From: an uncultured Bacteroidales bacterium
Lineage (GTDB): Bacteria; Bacteroidota; Bacteroidia; Bacteroidales; UBA932
DNA: 64,000 nucleotides
Reading direction: 5' to 3'
Assembly (NCBI GenBank): GCA_947168525.1
Contig: CAMVMG010000007.1
Span: 31,543 to 95,542, forward strand
The translations under genes and the position numbers were made by a program. The notes beneath the pieces are model-generated. The model saw only the letters and a list, made by a program, of their open reading frames with translations, did no database searches and was not told the DNA's origin. Every line of letters begins with the position of its first letter. The first letter of the stretch is position 1. This document shows positions 35,991 to 44,340 of this stretch, piece after piece.

Positions 35991-37959
35991 GGTTCGTCAT
36001 TCGCGACGTGATGCGGAACTGAAATTCCGGATACTCGAAAATCGGTGAACGCTTTTCCGTCTCACCCCAGGTATATGACCAGATGCTGGCATACTCCTCA
36101 ACATTTTCACCGAGAGATTCCAATTGGCGAAGGTAGGCCGCAACCGACTTGTTCTCCAAGATATGAACCAGCCCGATCCTGTCTATGACGGGACTATGGA
36201 GGCGTGTGCGGTCATGGTCGAAACGGAGAATGCGACGGCCGTCTGTATCAATGCCGATGAGCTGGAAAGTCATGCTCTTGCCGATGGCCGGCAGATTCAA
36301 CACATTTCTACCTGTGGTCTCGTTCCATATCTTCTCTTCCTTTGATTCCTGAACAGAGCGGCTGTTGGGGACATATACGTTCCGATTCTCCTCAAAACCC
36401 TTTACCGTGAAAGTATAATAGCTATCGACCCCTGCCTTCTTGAGTACTTTTCTGAGTTTTGCGGTGTGTCCGCGACGTGAGGCCGCTACATTGAATACCA
36501 GTTGGTTGCTGATACGCCAACCAGCAGATTGGAGATTGCGCAAAGCCTCTTCCGATTCCGGGGTCACCTCCAGCGGGGTTTGGAAATGAGTCTGGATGAT
36601 AAATTGGCTGATGCCTGCCTCCTCTCCAGCGGCTTTGGCTTCGCGGAGAATCATCACAAGACCTGCATCAATGCGCATGGGCAGATAAACCGGAAGCCGT
36701 GTCCCCAGGCGGATGCGTTGGATTTCTGCAAATTTCTCCCCATCCGGGCGAGACCGGTTTGCCTTCCGTTTTCTTTCTGCCATATCAATGACGGCCTTAA
36801 GGATTTTACGAAGCGATTCGTTGCGACTCATCAAAGCGTCACCCCCAGTAATGAGGATATCCCGGATCTGGGTGTCCTTCTCGAAATAATCCATCAGCCG
36901 CCGTAGTTTCTGCGGCCAGCTTTCCAATGGAAGCAGTTCATGGAATTCAAAATTCAGGTGCTTGTTCTGGAAATCGTACATCCTTTGGCAGGACGCGCAA
37001 AGCCCCCCACACGACCGGCCTAATGTGTCCGGAATCAAAATCGCCACGTCAGGATAGCGACGGTGGATATTGTGTGAGTCCGGGACAATCCATCCCGCAG
37101 CATTGGGCTCACCGGCACGGGCGATATCCTCCTTCTCCCATGCACGGATATTTCCGAAAGAGTCGACAAGACCCCGGGAATAAAGAACATAACTGCGGAG
37201 CGCATAATCGTCAAAGCGACATTGGGAAGCATCAAGGAGCGATGCATAATAGGGGGTTACGAAGAAAGGCATCCCCTTGGATGCAGCTTTCTTTAGAAGG
37301 ATACAATAATTCTCATCACATATCTTTTCACCCAGCAAAGCGGCCAGCTCTTTTTGCGACCTGGCGGCTTGCGATATATGAAAACGGTAGTCGTGCCACC
37401 ATTGTTTTACTAAAACCAGTTTATCCTCTTCGGACATTCCCTCTGGAAAGCGATACCGGCTATGCGAATACTTTTGGGCAGATATTTTTTTAACAAGATA
37501 ATGTTGGATGCGCAGCCGATTCTCTTCCCGACAGCGTATGATATCCTGATTCTGACCGGCCGGCCAGCGTTCCATCCAGCGTCTGACAGTCTCCTTGTCC
37601 GGGAAATCGTTTGTTTGTCCCGCAAGCATAGTGAGCTGACAGTAAAAATCGCGAAAGGCATCCATGTTTGAATCTTCCTGCAACCGTCCCCCAAGGAAAT
37701 CGAACAGACGCGAGACCGTGTCAATCATAATTGGAGTATCGGTCGACAGTTCGTGGACCATCATCCCATCATAGTGCAGGAATTCAAGGATAGTATCTGC
37801 CGACTTCTGCCCCCTATGCGATAATGCCATATCGTTCAAAAGTCCCTTGAACGACAGGAAATCCCCCTTGCGGGCCTCTGAAACAAGGTCCGGGAAATTG
37901 TTTTGGAAACGGGACAACAATTCATCCCGCGTAATATGAATCAAGTCGAGTTGCTTCAT
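35977..37959 (-). CDS. KamA-family radical SAM protein (lysine 2,3-aminomutase-like), long form
   Basis: Radical SAM enzyme of 660 aa. The [4Fe-4S] motif is C317-x3-C321-x2-C324 in LGRSCGGLCASCQRMYDF. Other KamA landmarks are DILITGGDALMS, IRLGTRLPVYLPMRI and FIIQTHFQTPLEVTPE. Clostridial KamA is ~416 aa and EpmB ~340 aa; here about 300 residues precede the radical SAM core and are mostly helical, with no motif I recognise. PLP-binding and substrate residues cannot be verified by eye, so the substrate could be lysine or another amine. It converges with the NigD-like gene. Confidence 0.85.
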   Translation of the reverse strand: MKQLDLIHITRDELLSRFQNNFPDLVSEARKGDFLSFKGLLNDMALSHRGQKSADTILEFLHYDGMMVHELSTDTPIMIDTVSRLFDFLGGRLQEDSNMDAFRDFYCQLTMLAGQTNDFPDKETVRRWMERWPAGQNQDIIRCREENRLRIQHYLVKKISAQKYSHSRYRFPEGMSEEDKLVLVKQWWHDYRFHISQAARSQKELAALLGEKICDENYCILLKKAASKGMPFFVTPYYASLLDASQCRFDDYALRSYVLYSRGLVDSFGNIRAWEKEDIARAGEPNAAGWIVPDSHNIHRRYPDVAILIPDTLGRSCGGLCASCQRMYDFQNKHLNFEFHELLPLESWPQKLRRLMDYFEKDTQIRDILITGGDALMSRNESLRKILKAVIDMAERKRKANRSRPDGEKFAEIQRIRLGTRLPVYLPMRIDAGLVMILREAKAAGEEAGISQFIIQTHFQTPLEVTPESEEALRNLQSAGWRISNQLVFNVAASRRGHTAKLRKVLKKAGVDSYYTFTVKGFEENRNVYVPNSRSVQESKEEKIWNETTGRNVLNLPAIGKSMTFQLIGIDTDGRRILRFDHDRTRLHSPVIDRIGLVHILENKSVAAYLRQLESLGENVEEYASIWSYTWGETEKRSPIFEYPEFQFRITSRMTNLKDV

Positions 37960-38030
37960 AAGCGAGAATCAAGGGGGATTGACTGCAGATTCTTATTAAA
38001 TTGTGCAAAAACCGAGCCATCATTTGTACT

Positions 38031-39482
38031 TTAACACCTTCCCTTTATGGATTGGAGCAGATATAAGGCCGGAAATATCTCAAGCCGGCCGATCAGCATT
38101 TCCAGCATGGCCGTTGTCTTCAGGACAGTTGGAAATGCCGCATAATTGGACATGGAACCCACGTCGCCAAAACCGGGACCCACATTGCCGATGCAGGCAA
38201 CCGATGCGGTTACGCCTGTGGTAAAGTCAAGACCAAAAGCTATGTTGACAGCAGCAAACATGACTACGATCAGCAAATAGCAGAATATATACCCGTACGC
38301 ATCACTGATCTGTTCTTCTGACTTGACTTTTTCGTCTATTCGGACAAGATAGATGGCGTTGGGATCAACAGTCAGCTTTACCTTGCGGTGTATTCCTTTT
38401 GCAGAGAGAATGGCCCGGTCTATCTTGATCCCCCCGGATGTCGAACCGGAGCAGCCGCAGATGAGAGAGCAGATAATGAGTGTAGCCATGCTGAGCGGTG
38501 GCCAGGATGTAGTGTCCTGTGTAGCAAACCCCGTTGTTGTGGAGATGGATGCGACTTGGAACGATGCATCCCGAAGAGCTGTCCAAAGCGAGACGTAATG
38601 CCCATTTGCCAGAAGGTCTATTGTGACGATGGCAATGTCTATGCCGACCAAGGACAGGAATACCTTGATGGTCTCTGACTTCCATAAATAGGAGGGTTTC
38701 CTTTTGATCAGTGCAAGAAAGATGATCCCGAAATGGATGCCGGCGGCAAGCATCGCCAGCGTCAGGACAATTTCAGCAGCCGGATTGTCATAAAAAGCGA
38801 TGCTGGCGTTCCGGGTGCAAAAACCGCAGGTGCTGCAGGCGGACATAGCATTTGTCACGGCATCGAACCATCCCATTCCCGTGAGTTTCAGTGACAGAAA
38901 AGTCAGGATGGTCAAAGAAATATACGTCAGGAGCATTCTGTCTGCATAACTGCTACCCCTTTCTCCTGTGAACGCTTCACGGGCGATACTGGATGTCTCG
39001 GCTTTTGAGAGGGCAGATTTGTCAACGCCCATCGTTATCATGGAAAATAAGGTAACGATACCGATTCCTCCTAACCATGCCGTAGAAATTCGCCAGAACT
39101 GAAGTCCTCTGGGAAGTGCTTCAATATCGTTCAGGATGGAAGCACCTGTCGTAGTGAATCCGGAAACGCTTTCGAACAGCGCATTTACCGGAGTGAACTC
39201 GCGACCATAAAACAGGAAAGGAAGCATCCCGAAAAAACAGGCGAAGCTCCACGCTCCGACAACGATGCAGTTACCTTCCCGGAAAGTCAGTATGTGATGG
39301 CCTTTCCGAACAAATTGAAGCGGAAAGAACCCGACCGTCCCCGTGAGAAATGCAGAAAACAGCAGCGGGATGCAGCTTCCGTCACCATCGGTACAGATGG
39401 CAATAATGCCGGATACCACCATAAGCGCTGCTATGAGAAGCAGCGAAACGCCGATATACCATATGATGATTCTCCAGTTCAT
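38031..39482 (-). CDS. trkH: TrkH-family potassium uptake protein
   Basis: Inner-membrane potassium channel-like subunit of 483 aa with ~10 hydrophobic segments. Pore-type motifs include FESVSGFTTTGASIL, MSACSTCGFCTRNASI, SISTTTGFATQDTTSWP and ICGCSGSTSGGIKIDRAI. The start is the ATG at 39482 (MNWRIIIWYIGVS). A -7 box on the minus strand (TATCTTTG, 39508-39501) lies just upstream; the longer frame from 39524 would cross it. No TrkA partner is visible within the window, so the regulatory subunit is elsewhere. It is divergent from a LysR gene whose dyads overlap this promoter. Confidence 0.93.
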   Translation of the reverse strand: MNWRIIIWYIGVSLLLIAALMVVSGIIAICTDGDGSCIPLLFSAFLTGTVGFFPLQFVRKGHHILTFREGNCIVVGAWSFACFFGMLPFLFYGREFTPVNALFESVSGFTTTGASILNDIEALPRGLQFWRISTAWLGGIGIVTLFSMITMGVDKSALSKAETSSIAREAFTGERGSSYADRMLLTYISLTILTFLSLKLTGMGWFDAVTNAMSACSTCGFCTRNASIAFYDNPAAEIVLTLAMLAAGIHFGIIFLALIKRKPSYLWKSETIKVFLSLVGIDIAIVTIDLLANGHYVSLWTALRDASFQVASISTTTGFATQDTTSWPPLSMATLIICSLICGCSGSTSGGIKIDRAILSAKGIHRKVKLTVDPNAIYLVRIDEKVKSEEQISDAYGYIFCYLLIVVMFAAVNIAFGLDFTTGVTASVACIGNVGPGFGDVGSMSNYAAFPTVLKTTAMLEMLIGRLEIFPALYLLQSIKGRC

Positions 39483-39500
39483 TGGTTTGATTTGACAGAA

Positions 39501-39567
39501 CAAAGATATAGCCCATGATAGCATTTATCAATACAATTTTTTTTATATTTGCATTGATAGTATCAAT
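39501..39567. promoter_or_regulatory. Divergent trkH/lysR promoter with two related dyads
   Basis: Minus-strand -7 box TATCTTTG (39508-39501) serves trkH. Plus-strand -7 box TATATTTG (39544-39551) serves the LysR gene. Two dyads share the half-site TGATA/TATCA: TGATA-N5-TATCA at 39516-39530, and the perfect palindrome ATTGATA-G-TATCAAT at 39553-39567. This placement fits autoregulation plus control of trkH by the LysR protein. Confidence 0.65.
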
Positions 39568-39580
39568 CACTTACGGGATT

Positions 39581-40504
39581 ATGACTCTTCAGCAACTTCG
39601 ATATATCATCGCTATTGACAACTACCGCCATTTTGGAAAGGCGGCCGAGGCGTGCGGGCTCACGCAATCCACCCTGAGCCTGATGGTAAAAAAGATGGAG
39701 GAAGAACTGGATGTTCTCCTTTTCGATCGCAACGCCCATCCGGTGGTCGCGACGCCTATCGGACGCAAGGTTATTGACCAGGCAAAAGTGGTGCTTTATA
39801 ATGTGGAACAGATCAGCGAAATGACACGTTCTGAAAAAGAAGCAGTCTCCGGGCCCCTGAAGATAGCCCTTATCTCTACCGTCGCTCCTGTGCTGGTCTC
39901 AGGTTTGTTCAAGCATATCGGAGAGAGTGCGCCATCCATTTCGCTGAAAACGGAAGAGATGCTGACCGATACCATCAAGGACAAACTTCGAAAAACCGAG
40001 GTTGACATGGGTATTCTGACAGGGCCTGTACAGGATGTGGATTTTCTGGAAATCCCGCTTTATCGGGAAAGGTTTTTCGCATATATCTCAGAAGACAATC
40101 CCGCCTATTCTCAGGAAAGCATCAGTACGGAGACTTTGCTTAAACATCCGCTCTGGATTATGCGTGATGGTCTTGGCCAATTGGGTCCTGCGGTGTTGAA
40201 CAAAGGGGACATTACCTTTGAGCATTTCTACGAAGGAGGACGCGTGGGCACACTAATCCAAGTCGTGAACAATAATGGCGGCATCACAATCGTTCCGGAA
40301 ACGCATATAGGCTTAATTATGTACAGCCAGCAGAAGAACCTTCGGCCCATTATCGATCCGGTCCCAAGCCGTACGATTTCCCTGATCATAAGAAATGATT
40401 ACATCCGTGAAGCAGTTCTGAACACGGTCATTGATTCCGTCAAGCGTATCATTCCCGAAACGATGCTTGAAAGCGCAATACGTGCAGGCCGGGTGAAGCT
40501 TTAG
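39581..40504 (+). CDS. OxyR-like LysR-family regulator lacking redox cysteines
   Basis: Transcription regulator of 307 aa. The N-terminal winged HTH (MTLQQLRYIIAIDNYRHFG, AAEACGLTQSTLSLMVKKME) is followed by a periplasmic-binding-like effector domain. Its overall sequence is closest to Bacteroidetes OxyR. At the place where OxyR carries the peroxidatic cysteine (typically LDEGHCFRDQ...FC) this protein reads LWIMRDGLGQLGPAV, and the only cysteine in the whole protein is Cys25 in the HTH. Peroxide sensing by disulfide is therefore unlikely. The ATG at 39581 follows the -7 box and palindrome; the longer frame runs through the promoter. Confidence 0.88.
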   Translation: MTLQQLRYIIAIDNYRHFGKAAEACGLTQSTLSLMVKKMEEELDVLLFDRNAHPVVATPIGRKVIDQAKVVLYNVEQISEMTRSEKEAVSGPLKIALISTVAPVLVSGLFKHIGESAPSISLKTEEMLTDTIKDKLRKTEVDMGILTGPVQDVDFLEIPLYRERFFAYISEDNPAYSQESISTETLLKHPLWIMRDGLGQLGPAVLNKGDITFEHFYEGGRVGTLIQVVNNNGGITIVPETHIGLIMYSQQKNLRPIIDPVPSRTISLIIRNDYIREAVLNTVIDSVKRIIPETMLESAIRAGRVKL

Positions 40505-40534
40505 ATTCACGCTTCCTGTCTCGAAGAAAATTTG

Positions 40535-40542
40535 TAAATTTG
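40535..40542 (+). promoter_or_regulatory. -7 box for the glutaredoxin-like gene
   Basis: TAAATTTG matches TAnnTTTG and lies 19 nt before the ATG at 40562. Confidence 0.45.
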
Positions 40543-40561
40543 AGGACTAATACGTCGCATT

Positions 40562-40861
40562 ATGATTAAGATGTTCGTCATGCATACCTGCCCGGACTGT
40601 GAATACGTTGAGACGCAGGTAAAAGGTAATCCCAATTTCCAGGTAATCGACATTGGAAAACACGTCCGTAATCTAAAACAATTCCTGGATCTCAGGGATT
40701 CCAATCCTGCCTTCGATGAAGCAAAGGCCATTGGAGATATTGGAATACCGTGCTATGTCAGAGAGGACGGATCCGTTACGCTCTATTCCAAAGATGTGGG
40801 CCTTGAGCCTCGCCCCGAGAACCTGGGCGCGGCGTGCAGTATTGACGGTCGAGGATGCTGA
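40562..40861 (+). CDS. Glutaredoxin-like thiol protein
   Basis: Small thioredoxin-fold protein of 99 aa. It begins MIKMFVMHTCPDCEYVE with the redox motif CPDC (Cys10, Cys13) after the first beta strand, then VIDIGKHVRNLKQFLDLRD and the cis-Pro-like GIPCYVREDG. Two more cysteines lie near the C terminus (AACSIDGRGC). It is downstream of the LysR gene but has its own -7 box. Target proteins are unknown. Confidence 0.8.
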   Translation: MIKMFVMHTCPDCEYVETQVKGNPNFQVIDIGKHVRNLKQFLDLRDSNPAFDEAKAIGDIGIPCYVREDGSVTLYSKDVGLEPRPENLGAACSIDGRGC

Positions 40862-40872
40862 ATGCTCCATGG

Positions 40873-41610
40873 TCAGGCCCATACGGTGGATACCAGACAT
40901 GCTGCCGGGCCGTCAGGCTTGGCAATCCGAATGCTTATCTGGCCGTCTTTAGCCATAATGCAACTACAGTCCAACATATTTCCGGCATGGCATTCTTGCA
41001 AGAACTTTATGTGAATCTCCCGGATATTACGGCCTGCCGTCGCCGCTGGGTCGATGACCGAGAGTGCGAGACGTAAATAGTCACGGTTATTCATGTGGCC
41101 GTTGAAATCGGTTTCCAACCGTGTTACTCGATGCTCCGTCACCGCAATACTTTCCGATTCCCCGTCTTTGAGAAAATTATAGCGGGAGTGAAACAAGTGA
41201 TTACACGGATCGTACAGATCCATGAAGCGCTTAACTTCGCTATATGGCACCGGTTTGCGGGTATGAAAATCAATCATTACCCACATGCTAGTCCCGCGGG
41301 CGAAGATATCACCCCGCACGTTCCGGATAATATAGTCCACATAAACCTTTAAGGCCGTGATTTCTGATAGAAAGACCTCCACTTGTACGATGCCCGGCCA
41401 AGAAGGCATTTCTTCAGCCAGGGAGCCGTGGAATTCGAGAATCATCCACGTGCGGCCTTCTGGCAAAAGGTCGATTGCAGATACGCGCGCCTCCGACAAG
41501 AAACGTGCTATCGTATCTTGGAAGTAACTAAGCACGGCACCGGCGGTCATCCGATTGGAAGCATCGATGTCTGCAATCGTGAGCGAATAGATATGGAGGT
41601 ATCGTTTCAC
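40873..41610 (-). CDS. Acyl-ACP thioesterase-like protein (double hotdog), GTG start
   Basis: Predicted fatty acyl-ACP thioesterase of 245 aa. Seen: KRYLHIYSLTIADIDASNRM, LSYFQDTIARFLSEARV and RTWMILEFHG in the first hotdog domain, and VTRLETDFNGHMNNRDYLRLAL in the second. This last is the conserved D-x-N-x-H-x-N-N catalytic region of the FatA/FatB family. I chose the GTG at 41610: a -7 box (TACCTTTG, minus strand 41622-41615) ends only 5 nt upstream, so the ATG at 41643 lies upstream of the promoter and cannot be used from it. The transcript would be leaderless or nearly so. Confidence 0.8.
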   Translation of the reverse strand: MKRYLHIYSLTIADIDASNRMTAGAVLSYFQDTIARFLSEARVSAIDLLPEGRTWMILEFHGSLAEEMPSWPGIVQVEVFLSEITALKVYVDYIIRNVRGDIFARGTSMWVMIDFHTRKPVPYSEVKRFMDLYDPCNHLFHSRYNFLKDGESESIAVTEHRVTRLETDFNGHMNNRDYLRLALSVIDPAATAGRNIREIHIKFLQECHAGNMLDCSCIMAKDGQISIRIAKPDGPAACLVSTVWA

Positions 41611-41614
41611 GGAG

Positions 41615-41622
41615 CAAAGGTA
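41615..41622 (-). promoter_or_regulatory. -7 box for the thioesterase gene
   Basis: TACCTTTG on the minus strand, with a TTG at the expected -33 distance (within GAATTGTGCGG). It decides the GTG start at 41610. Confidence 0.6.
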
Positions 41623-41685
41623 GGGAAAAGGCAGAAACCGCACAATTCAATCATTATACCTTTTGGCGGATTGTTTTATATATAT

Positions 41686-41693
41686 TATATTTG
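41686..41693 (+). promoter_or_regulatory. -7 box for an AraC gene
   Basis: TATATTTG matches TAnnTTTG, with TTG near 41671 as a possible -33 element at somewhat short spacing. It overlaps the TTG at 41691, so translation must begin downstream, at the ATG at 41727. Confidence 0.55.
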
Positions 41694-41726
41694 CAGCATG
41701 TAGTACTATACTTTTTTGCCGATTTT

Positions 41727-42647
41727 ATGGACAGTTTGACGCTCCCAATAATGCGAGATTCGCTCGAAGTACGTCCTGTGTTATCACATGGCGACGATTT
41801 TTTCATCATGAACATTCCGTTTCGCTCCGGAATGGAGCCCCGCCTGACATATCCGTACCGTTTTGCGGGTGTCATCTGTCTCTATTGCATAGAGGGTCAA
41901 TTCAATCTGCAGATAGGAATGGATGAGTATCACGTGACCAGGGACTGTTTTGCGATAAGTCTTCCCGAAGATATACTTTCGTTCTCCTGGTCGGAGAGCG
42001 GCGGACCGGGGAGGATCACGATCATGGCCATTTCCGAGCAGATGTTGAACGAAATGGAATTCGACATGTTGGGCGCCCTTTATGCTTTTCGCTGCCGGAT
42101 GGTAAAAGTCGACCAGCGGACAAAGATTCTTATCCACAACTTTCAGAACATCTTCCGCTCGGTCACGGGCGACCGTCACGCGGATGTGACCCGCAGTTTG
42201 GGATATCTGCTCAAATCGATGAGTCTCGAACTGACACATATCTGGGACCGGATGCCCGGCCAGGATTCTCTCGCCAGCCAGGGGACACACCCAATCACAA
42301 GGCAGTTCATCGCTTTGGTCGCCCGCTTCCATACGGAACATCGTGACATGGCTTTCTATGCCGGTCGGCTTGGTCTTACCCAGAAGTATCTGTCTTCCTT
42401 AATCCGGAAAGATACGGGGCGGACAGCGCCCAGATGGATTGCAGAATACGTGCTAATGGACGCCCGCTACTATCTGCGATATACTTCGATGTCAGTAAAG
42501 GAGATTGCCTGGCGACTGCAATTCAATAACCAGATGGACTTCTATCGTTACTTCCAGCGCCACGTCCACCTTACGCCAACCGCTTACCGCGAACAATTGC
42601 TGGTGCGAGAGAATATCGCCCGTTTATCGGCCAGTACTATGGATTGA
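41727..42647 (+). CDS. AraC-family transcription regulator
   Basis: Regulator of 306 aa. The N-terminal cupin-like sensing domain includes FRSGMEPRLTYPYRFAGV, IEGQFNLQIGMDEYHV and CFAISLPEDILSF. The C-terminal AraC double HTH includes MAFYAGRLGLTQKYLSSLIRK, WIAEYVLMDARYYLRYT, SVKEIAWRLQFNNQMDFYRYF and HLTPTAYRE. It starts at the ATG at 41727 after the -7 box. Its 3' end overlaps the convergent 144-aa membrane protein gene by 24 nt. Targets are not evident; the divergent thioesterase gene is one candidate. Confidence 0.9.
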   Translation: MDSLTLPIMRDSLEVRPVLSHGDDFFIMNIPFRSGMEPRLTYPYRFAGVICLYCIEGQFNLQIGMDEYHVTRDCFAISLPEDILSFSWSESGGPGRITIMAISEQMLNEMEFDMLGALYAFRCRMVKVDQRTKILIHNFQNIFRSVTGDRHADVTRSLGYLLKSMSLELTHIWDRMPGQDSLASQGTHPITRQFIALVARFHTEHRDMAFYAGRLGLTQKYLSSLIRKDTGRTAPRWIAEYVLMDARYYLRYTSMSVKEIAWRLQFNNQMDFYRYFQRHVHLTPTAYREQLLVRENIARLSASTMD

Positions 42648-43058
42648 CTTCCACCACCGGATCAGAAACCTGATACCGGCAGAGAGCAGTCCCGGGCCGA
42701 GGCCCAAATAGAACCACGCGAAGAAAGAGTCTGGAATCCCCGGGATGTATCTGAGGGTAATACCCAGGGAAATCATAAAGGCAATGATCAGGTAGCCTTT
42801 CAAACTGAAAGTCTTGAATACGGATTCCCTTTCTCCCGGCAGGGAGTGAATCCTTTCCGCATATTTCCGGACAATCCCCGTGAACATTCTGTAGAATCCA
42901 GCAAATACCAGTAGAGAAAGTGGAATCATCCACCAGAGCTTTTTTGCCGGCATCGTGATATAGTGGCTTATCCCGGTTATCAAGATCTTTGTCCCGATAG
43001 CCGTCCACATAAGGCCGTTGATGGCCAGCAGGTACTCTTTACGAACCTTGAGCCACAT
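42624..43058 (-). CDS. Small integral membrane protein, unknown function
   Basis: 144-aa protein with about four hydrophobic segments (LLAINGLMWTAIGTKILITG, WWMIPLSLLVFAGFYRMF, GYLIIAFMISLGITLR, FFAWFYLGLGPGLLSAGI). I do not recognise the family. The ATG at 43058 overlaps the end of the TetR-like stub by 20 nt, with GGAGGAAGAAGG just upstream as an unusually strong purine-rich ribosome binding site for this phylum. It probably is the gene controlled by the operator at 43160-43199. Confidence 0.65.
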   Translation of the reverse strand: MWLKVRKEYLLAINGLMWTAIGTKILITGISHYITMPAKKLWWMIPLSLLVFAGFYRMFTGIVRKYAERIHSLPGERESVFKTFSLKGYLIIAFMISLGITLRYIPGIPDSFFAWFYLGLGPGLLSAGIRFLIRWWKSIHSTGR

Positions 43059-43158
43059 CCTTCTTCCTCCTGTTCCGGATAATCAGGAACTCGGCATTAA
43101 AACCTAAACGGTGGAATTCTTCCCCGGCTGCTATGAGGATCTTATCTTCAATCGTCAT
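43039..43158 (-). pseudogene. TetR-like N-terminal stub (39 codons)
   Basis: Short frame too small for most gene finders. It starts MTIEDKILIAAGEEFHRLGF, which resembles helix 1 of TetR/AcrR regulators (IL.AA..LF...GF). It then runs into a basic tail, RNRRKKDVAQGS, and stops with no HTH. Directly upstream are an AT-rich dyad and a -7 box, as expected for an autoregulated TetR gene. Probably an internal deletion removed most of the regulator. A genuine small protein cannot be excluded. Confidence 0.55.
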
Positions 43159-43159
43159 A

Positions 43160-43199
43160 TTAACAATATTGTTTAACGATACTGTTAATTACAAAGGTA
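43160..43199 (-). promoter_or_regulatory. Promoter and dyad operator of the TetR-like stub
   Basis: -7 box TACCTTTG (minus strand, 43199-43192) is followed by repeated half-sites: TTAACAATATTGTTTAA (near-palindrome, 43160-43176) and TTTAACGATACTGTTAA (43172-43188). These overlapping inverted repeats lie between the promoter and the ATG at 43158, a typical repressor position. Confidence 0.6.
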
Positions 43200-43285
43200 G
43201 ATAATTAAACTGATAAAAAAAATCCCGTTTTTCAATATCTTCCGGCCCATGCAGCTAAATCGGATTTCTCGCTTAATGTAAGCTC

Positions 43286-43315
43286 CGTAACTTTGCTTCG
43301 ATAAATCAGACTTTA
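43286..43315 (+). repeat. Promoter-like repeat, copy 1
   Basis: 30-nt sequence CGTAACTTTGCTTCGATAAA followed by TCAGACTTTA. It matches copy 2 at 46304-46333 at 27 of 30 positions and contains a -7 box (TAACTTTG, 43288-43295). On the plus strand no gene follows: it points straight into the 3' end of the convergent AraC gene. Confidence 0.7.
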
Positions 43316-43324
43316 ACGGAGTGA

Positions 43325-44218
43325 TTATTTCCCTAGAAACTCCGTGGGCGTAATGCCCGTCACCTTCTTAAAGAGTCGGGTGAAGTGGTGTGGAAACTCG
43401 AAGCCCAGTAGGTTGGCCGTCTCATTGATGTTGTGGCCGCTCATCAAAAGGTTTTTGCCCTGTTCAATCACGATAGAATGGATGTAGCCGATGGCGGTAC
43501 CTCCGGTGGATTTGTGAATCACATCGCCCAGGTAGCGGGGCGAATAGGCCAGCTGCTCCGCGCAGTATTGGACGGAAGGGACGCCAAGGTCCATCTGTTT
43601 GCCGTCCAGATAATACTCCCGCAGCAGGTTATGGAAACGCTTGAGGATGTCCGATGAGGTCTTGTCTTCCCGCGAGAGCTGGCGCTGGTAGATGCGCTGG
43701 CAGTACTCCAGGACAAGACGGATATATCCCAGAATGACGGTCCTCAGTGCCGGGGAATCCTCGTTTTCCTGCAGTTCGTGCCTGAGTTGCGTAAGGAGCT
43801 GCGTGATACGGCCCCATTCGGACGGCTCCATTTTCAAGGTCTCGGTGGCGAAGTAGGAGAAGTATGGATAGTCTTTTATCTTTGCCTCCAGGTCCGTTCC
43901 GTGCAGAAGTTCCGGAGAGAACAGCAGCACCCATCCGATGATGTAGAGTTCCTCACCGTTGTCTTCCTTTCCGCCGATCTGGCCAGGCTCCACAGCGATG
44001 ATGGAACCGTCGGCCGCATCGAACATCTTCATACCATAGGTGAGGTTCCTGGGGAAGTTCTTCTGGATGAAGAGGCCGTATACACCGTATCGGTTCAGGC
44101 TGGTACGGACTGGCGAGACCTCGTCGTAATGGATGACACTCACCAGCGGATGCAATTCCCGGGCGCCCACAAAACGGGCATACACATTGGGGTTGGAGAT
44201 GTGAAGGATGCTCTTCAT
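43325..44218 (-). CDS. AraC-family transcription regulator
   Basis: Regulator of 297 aa from the ATG at 44218 (MKSILHISNPNVYARFVG). The N-terminal effector domain includes HPLVSVIHYDEVSP and MFDAADGSIIAVEPGQIGG. The C-terminal HTH includes SVQYCAEQLAYSPRYLGDVI, SIVIEQGKNLLMSGHNINET and ANLLGFEFPHHFTRLFKKVTG. The start is supported by a minus-strand -7 box (TAAATTTG, 44252-44245). It is divergent from the hydrolase operon at 44341 and is the likely regulator of it. Confidence 0.9.
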   Translation of the reverse strand: MKSILHISNPNVYARFVGARELHPLVSVIHYDEVSPVRTSLNRYGVYGLFIQKNFPRNLTYGMKMFDAADGSIIAVEPGQIGGKEDNGEELYIIGWVLLFSPELLHGTDLEAKIKDYPYFSYFATETLKMEPSEWGRITQLLTQLRHELQENEDSPALRTVILGYIRLVLEYCQRIYQRQLSREDKTSSDILKRFHNLLREYYLDGKQMDLGVPSVQYCAEQLAYSPRYLGDVIHKSTGGTAIGYIHSIVIEQGKNLLMSGHNINETANLLGFEFPHHFTRLFKKVTGITPTEFLGK

Positions 44219-44244
44219 TACGTCTGAAAAGGTATGGTTTTCTG

Positions 44245-44326
44245 CAAATTTATGAAATAATATGCGATATTGGTAGAATTTGGACAAAAATCGGTAAAAG
44301 AGTCTCCAAAAGACCTCCTACCTTTG
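44245..44326. promoter_or_regulatory. Divergent promoters, AraC gene and hydrolase operon
   Basis: TAAATTTG on the minus strand (44252-44245) precedes the AraC gene. TACCTTTG on the plus strand (44319-44326) lies 14 nt before the hydrolase ATG at 44341. The shared gap makes this a likely control region for both. Confidence 0.55.
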
Positions 44327-44340
44327 CACTAACAAACCTT

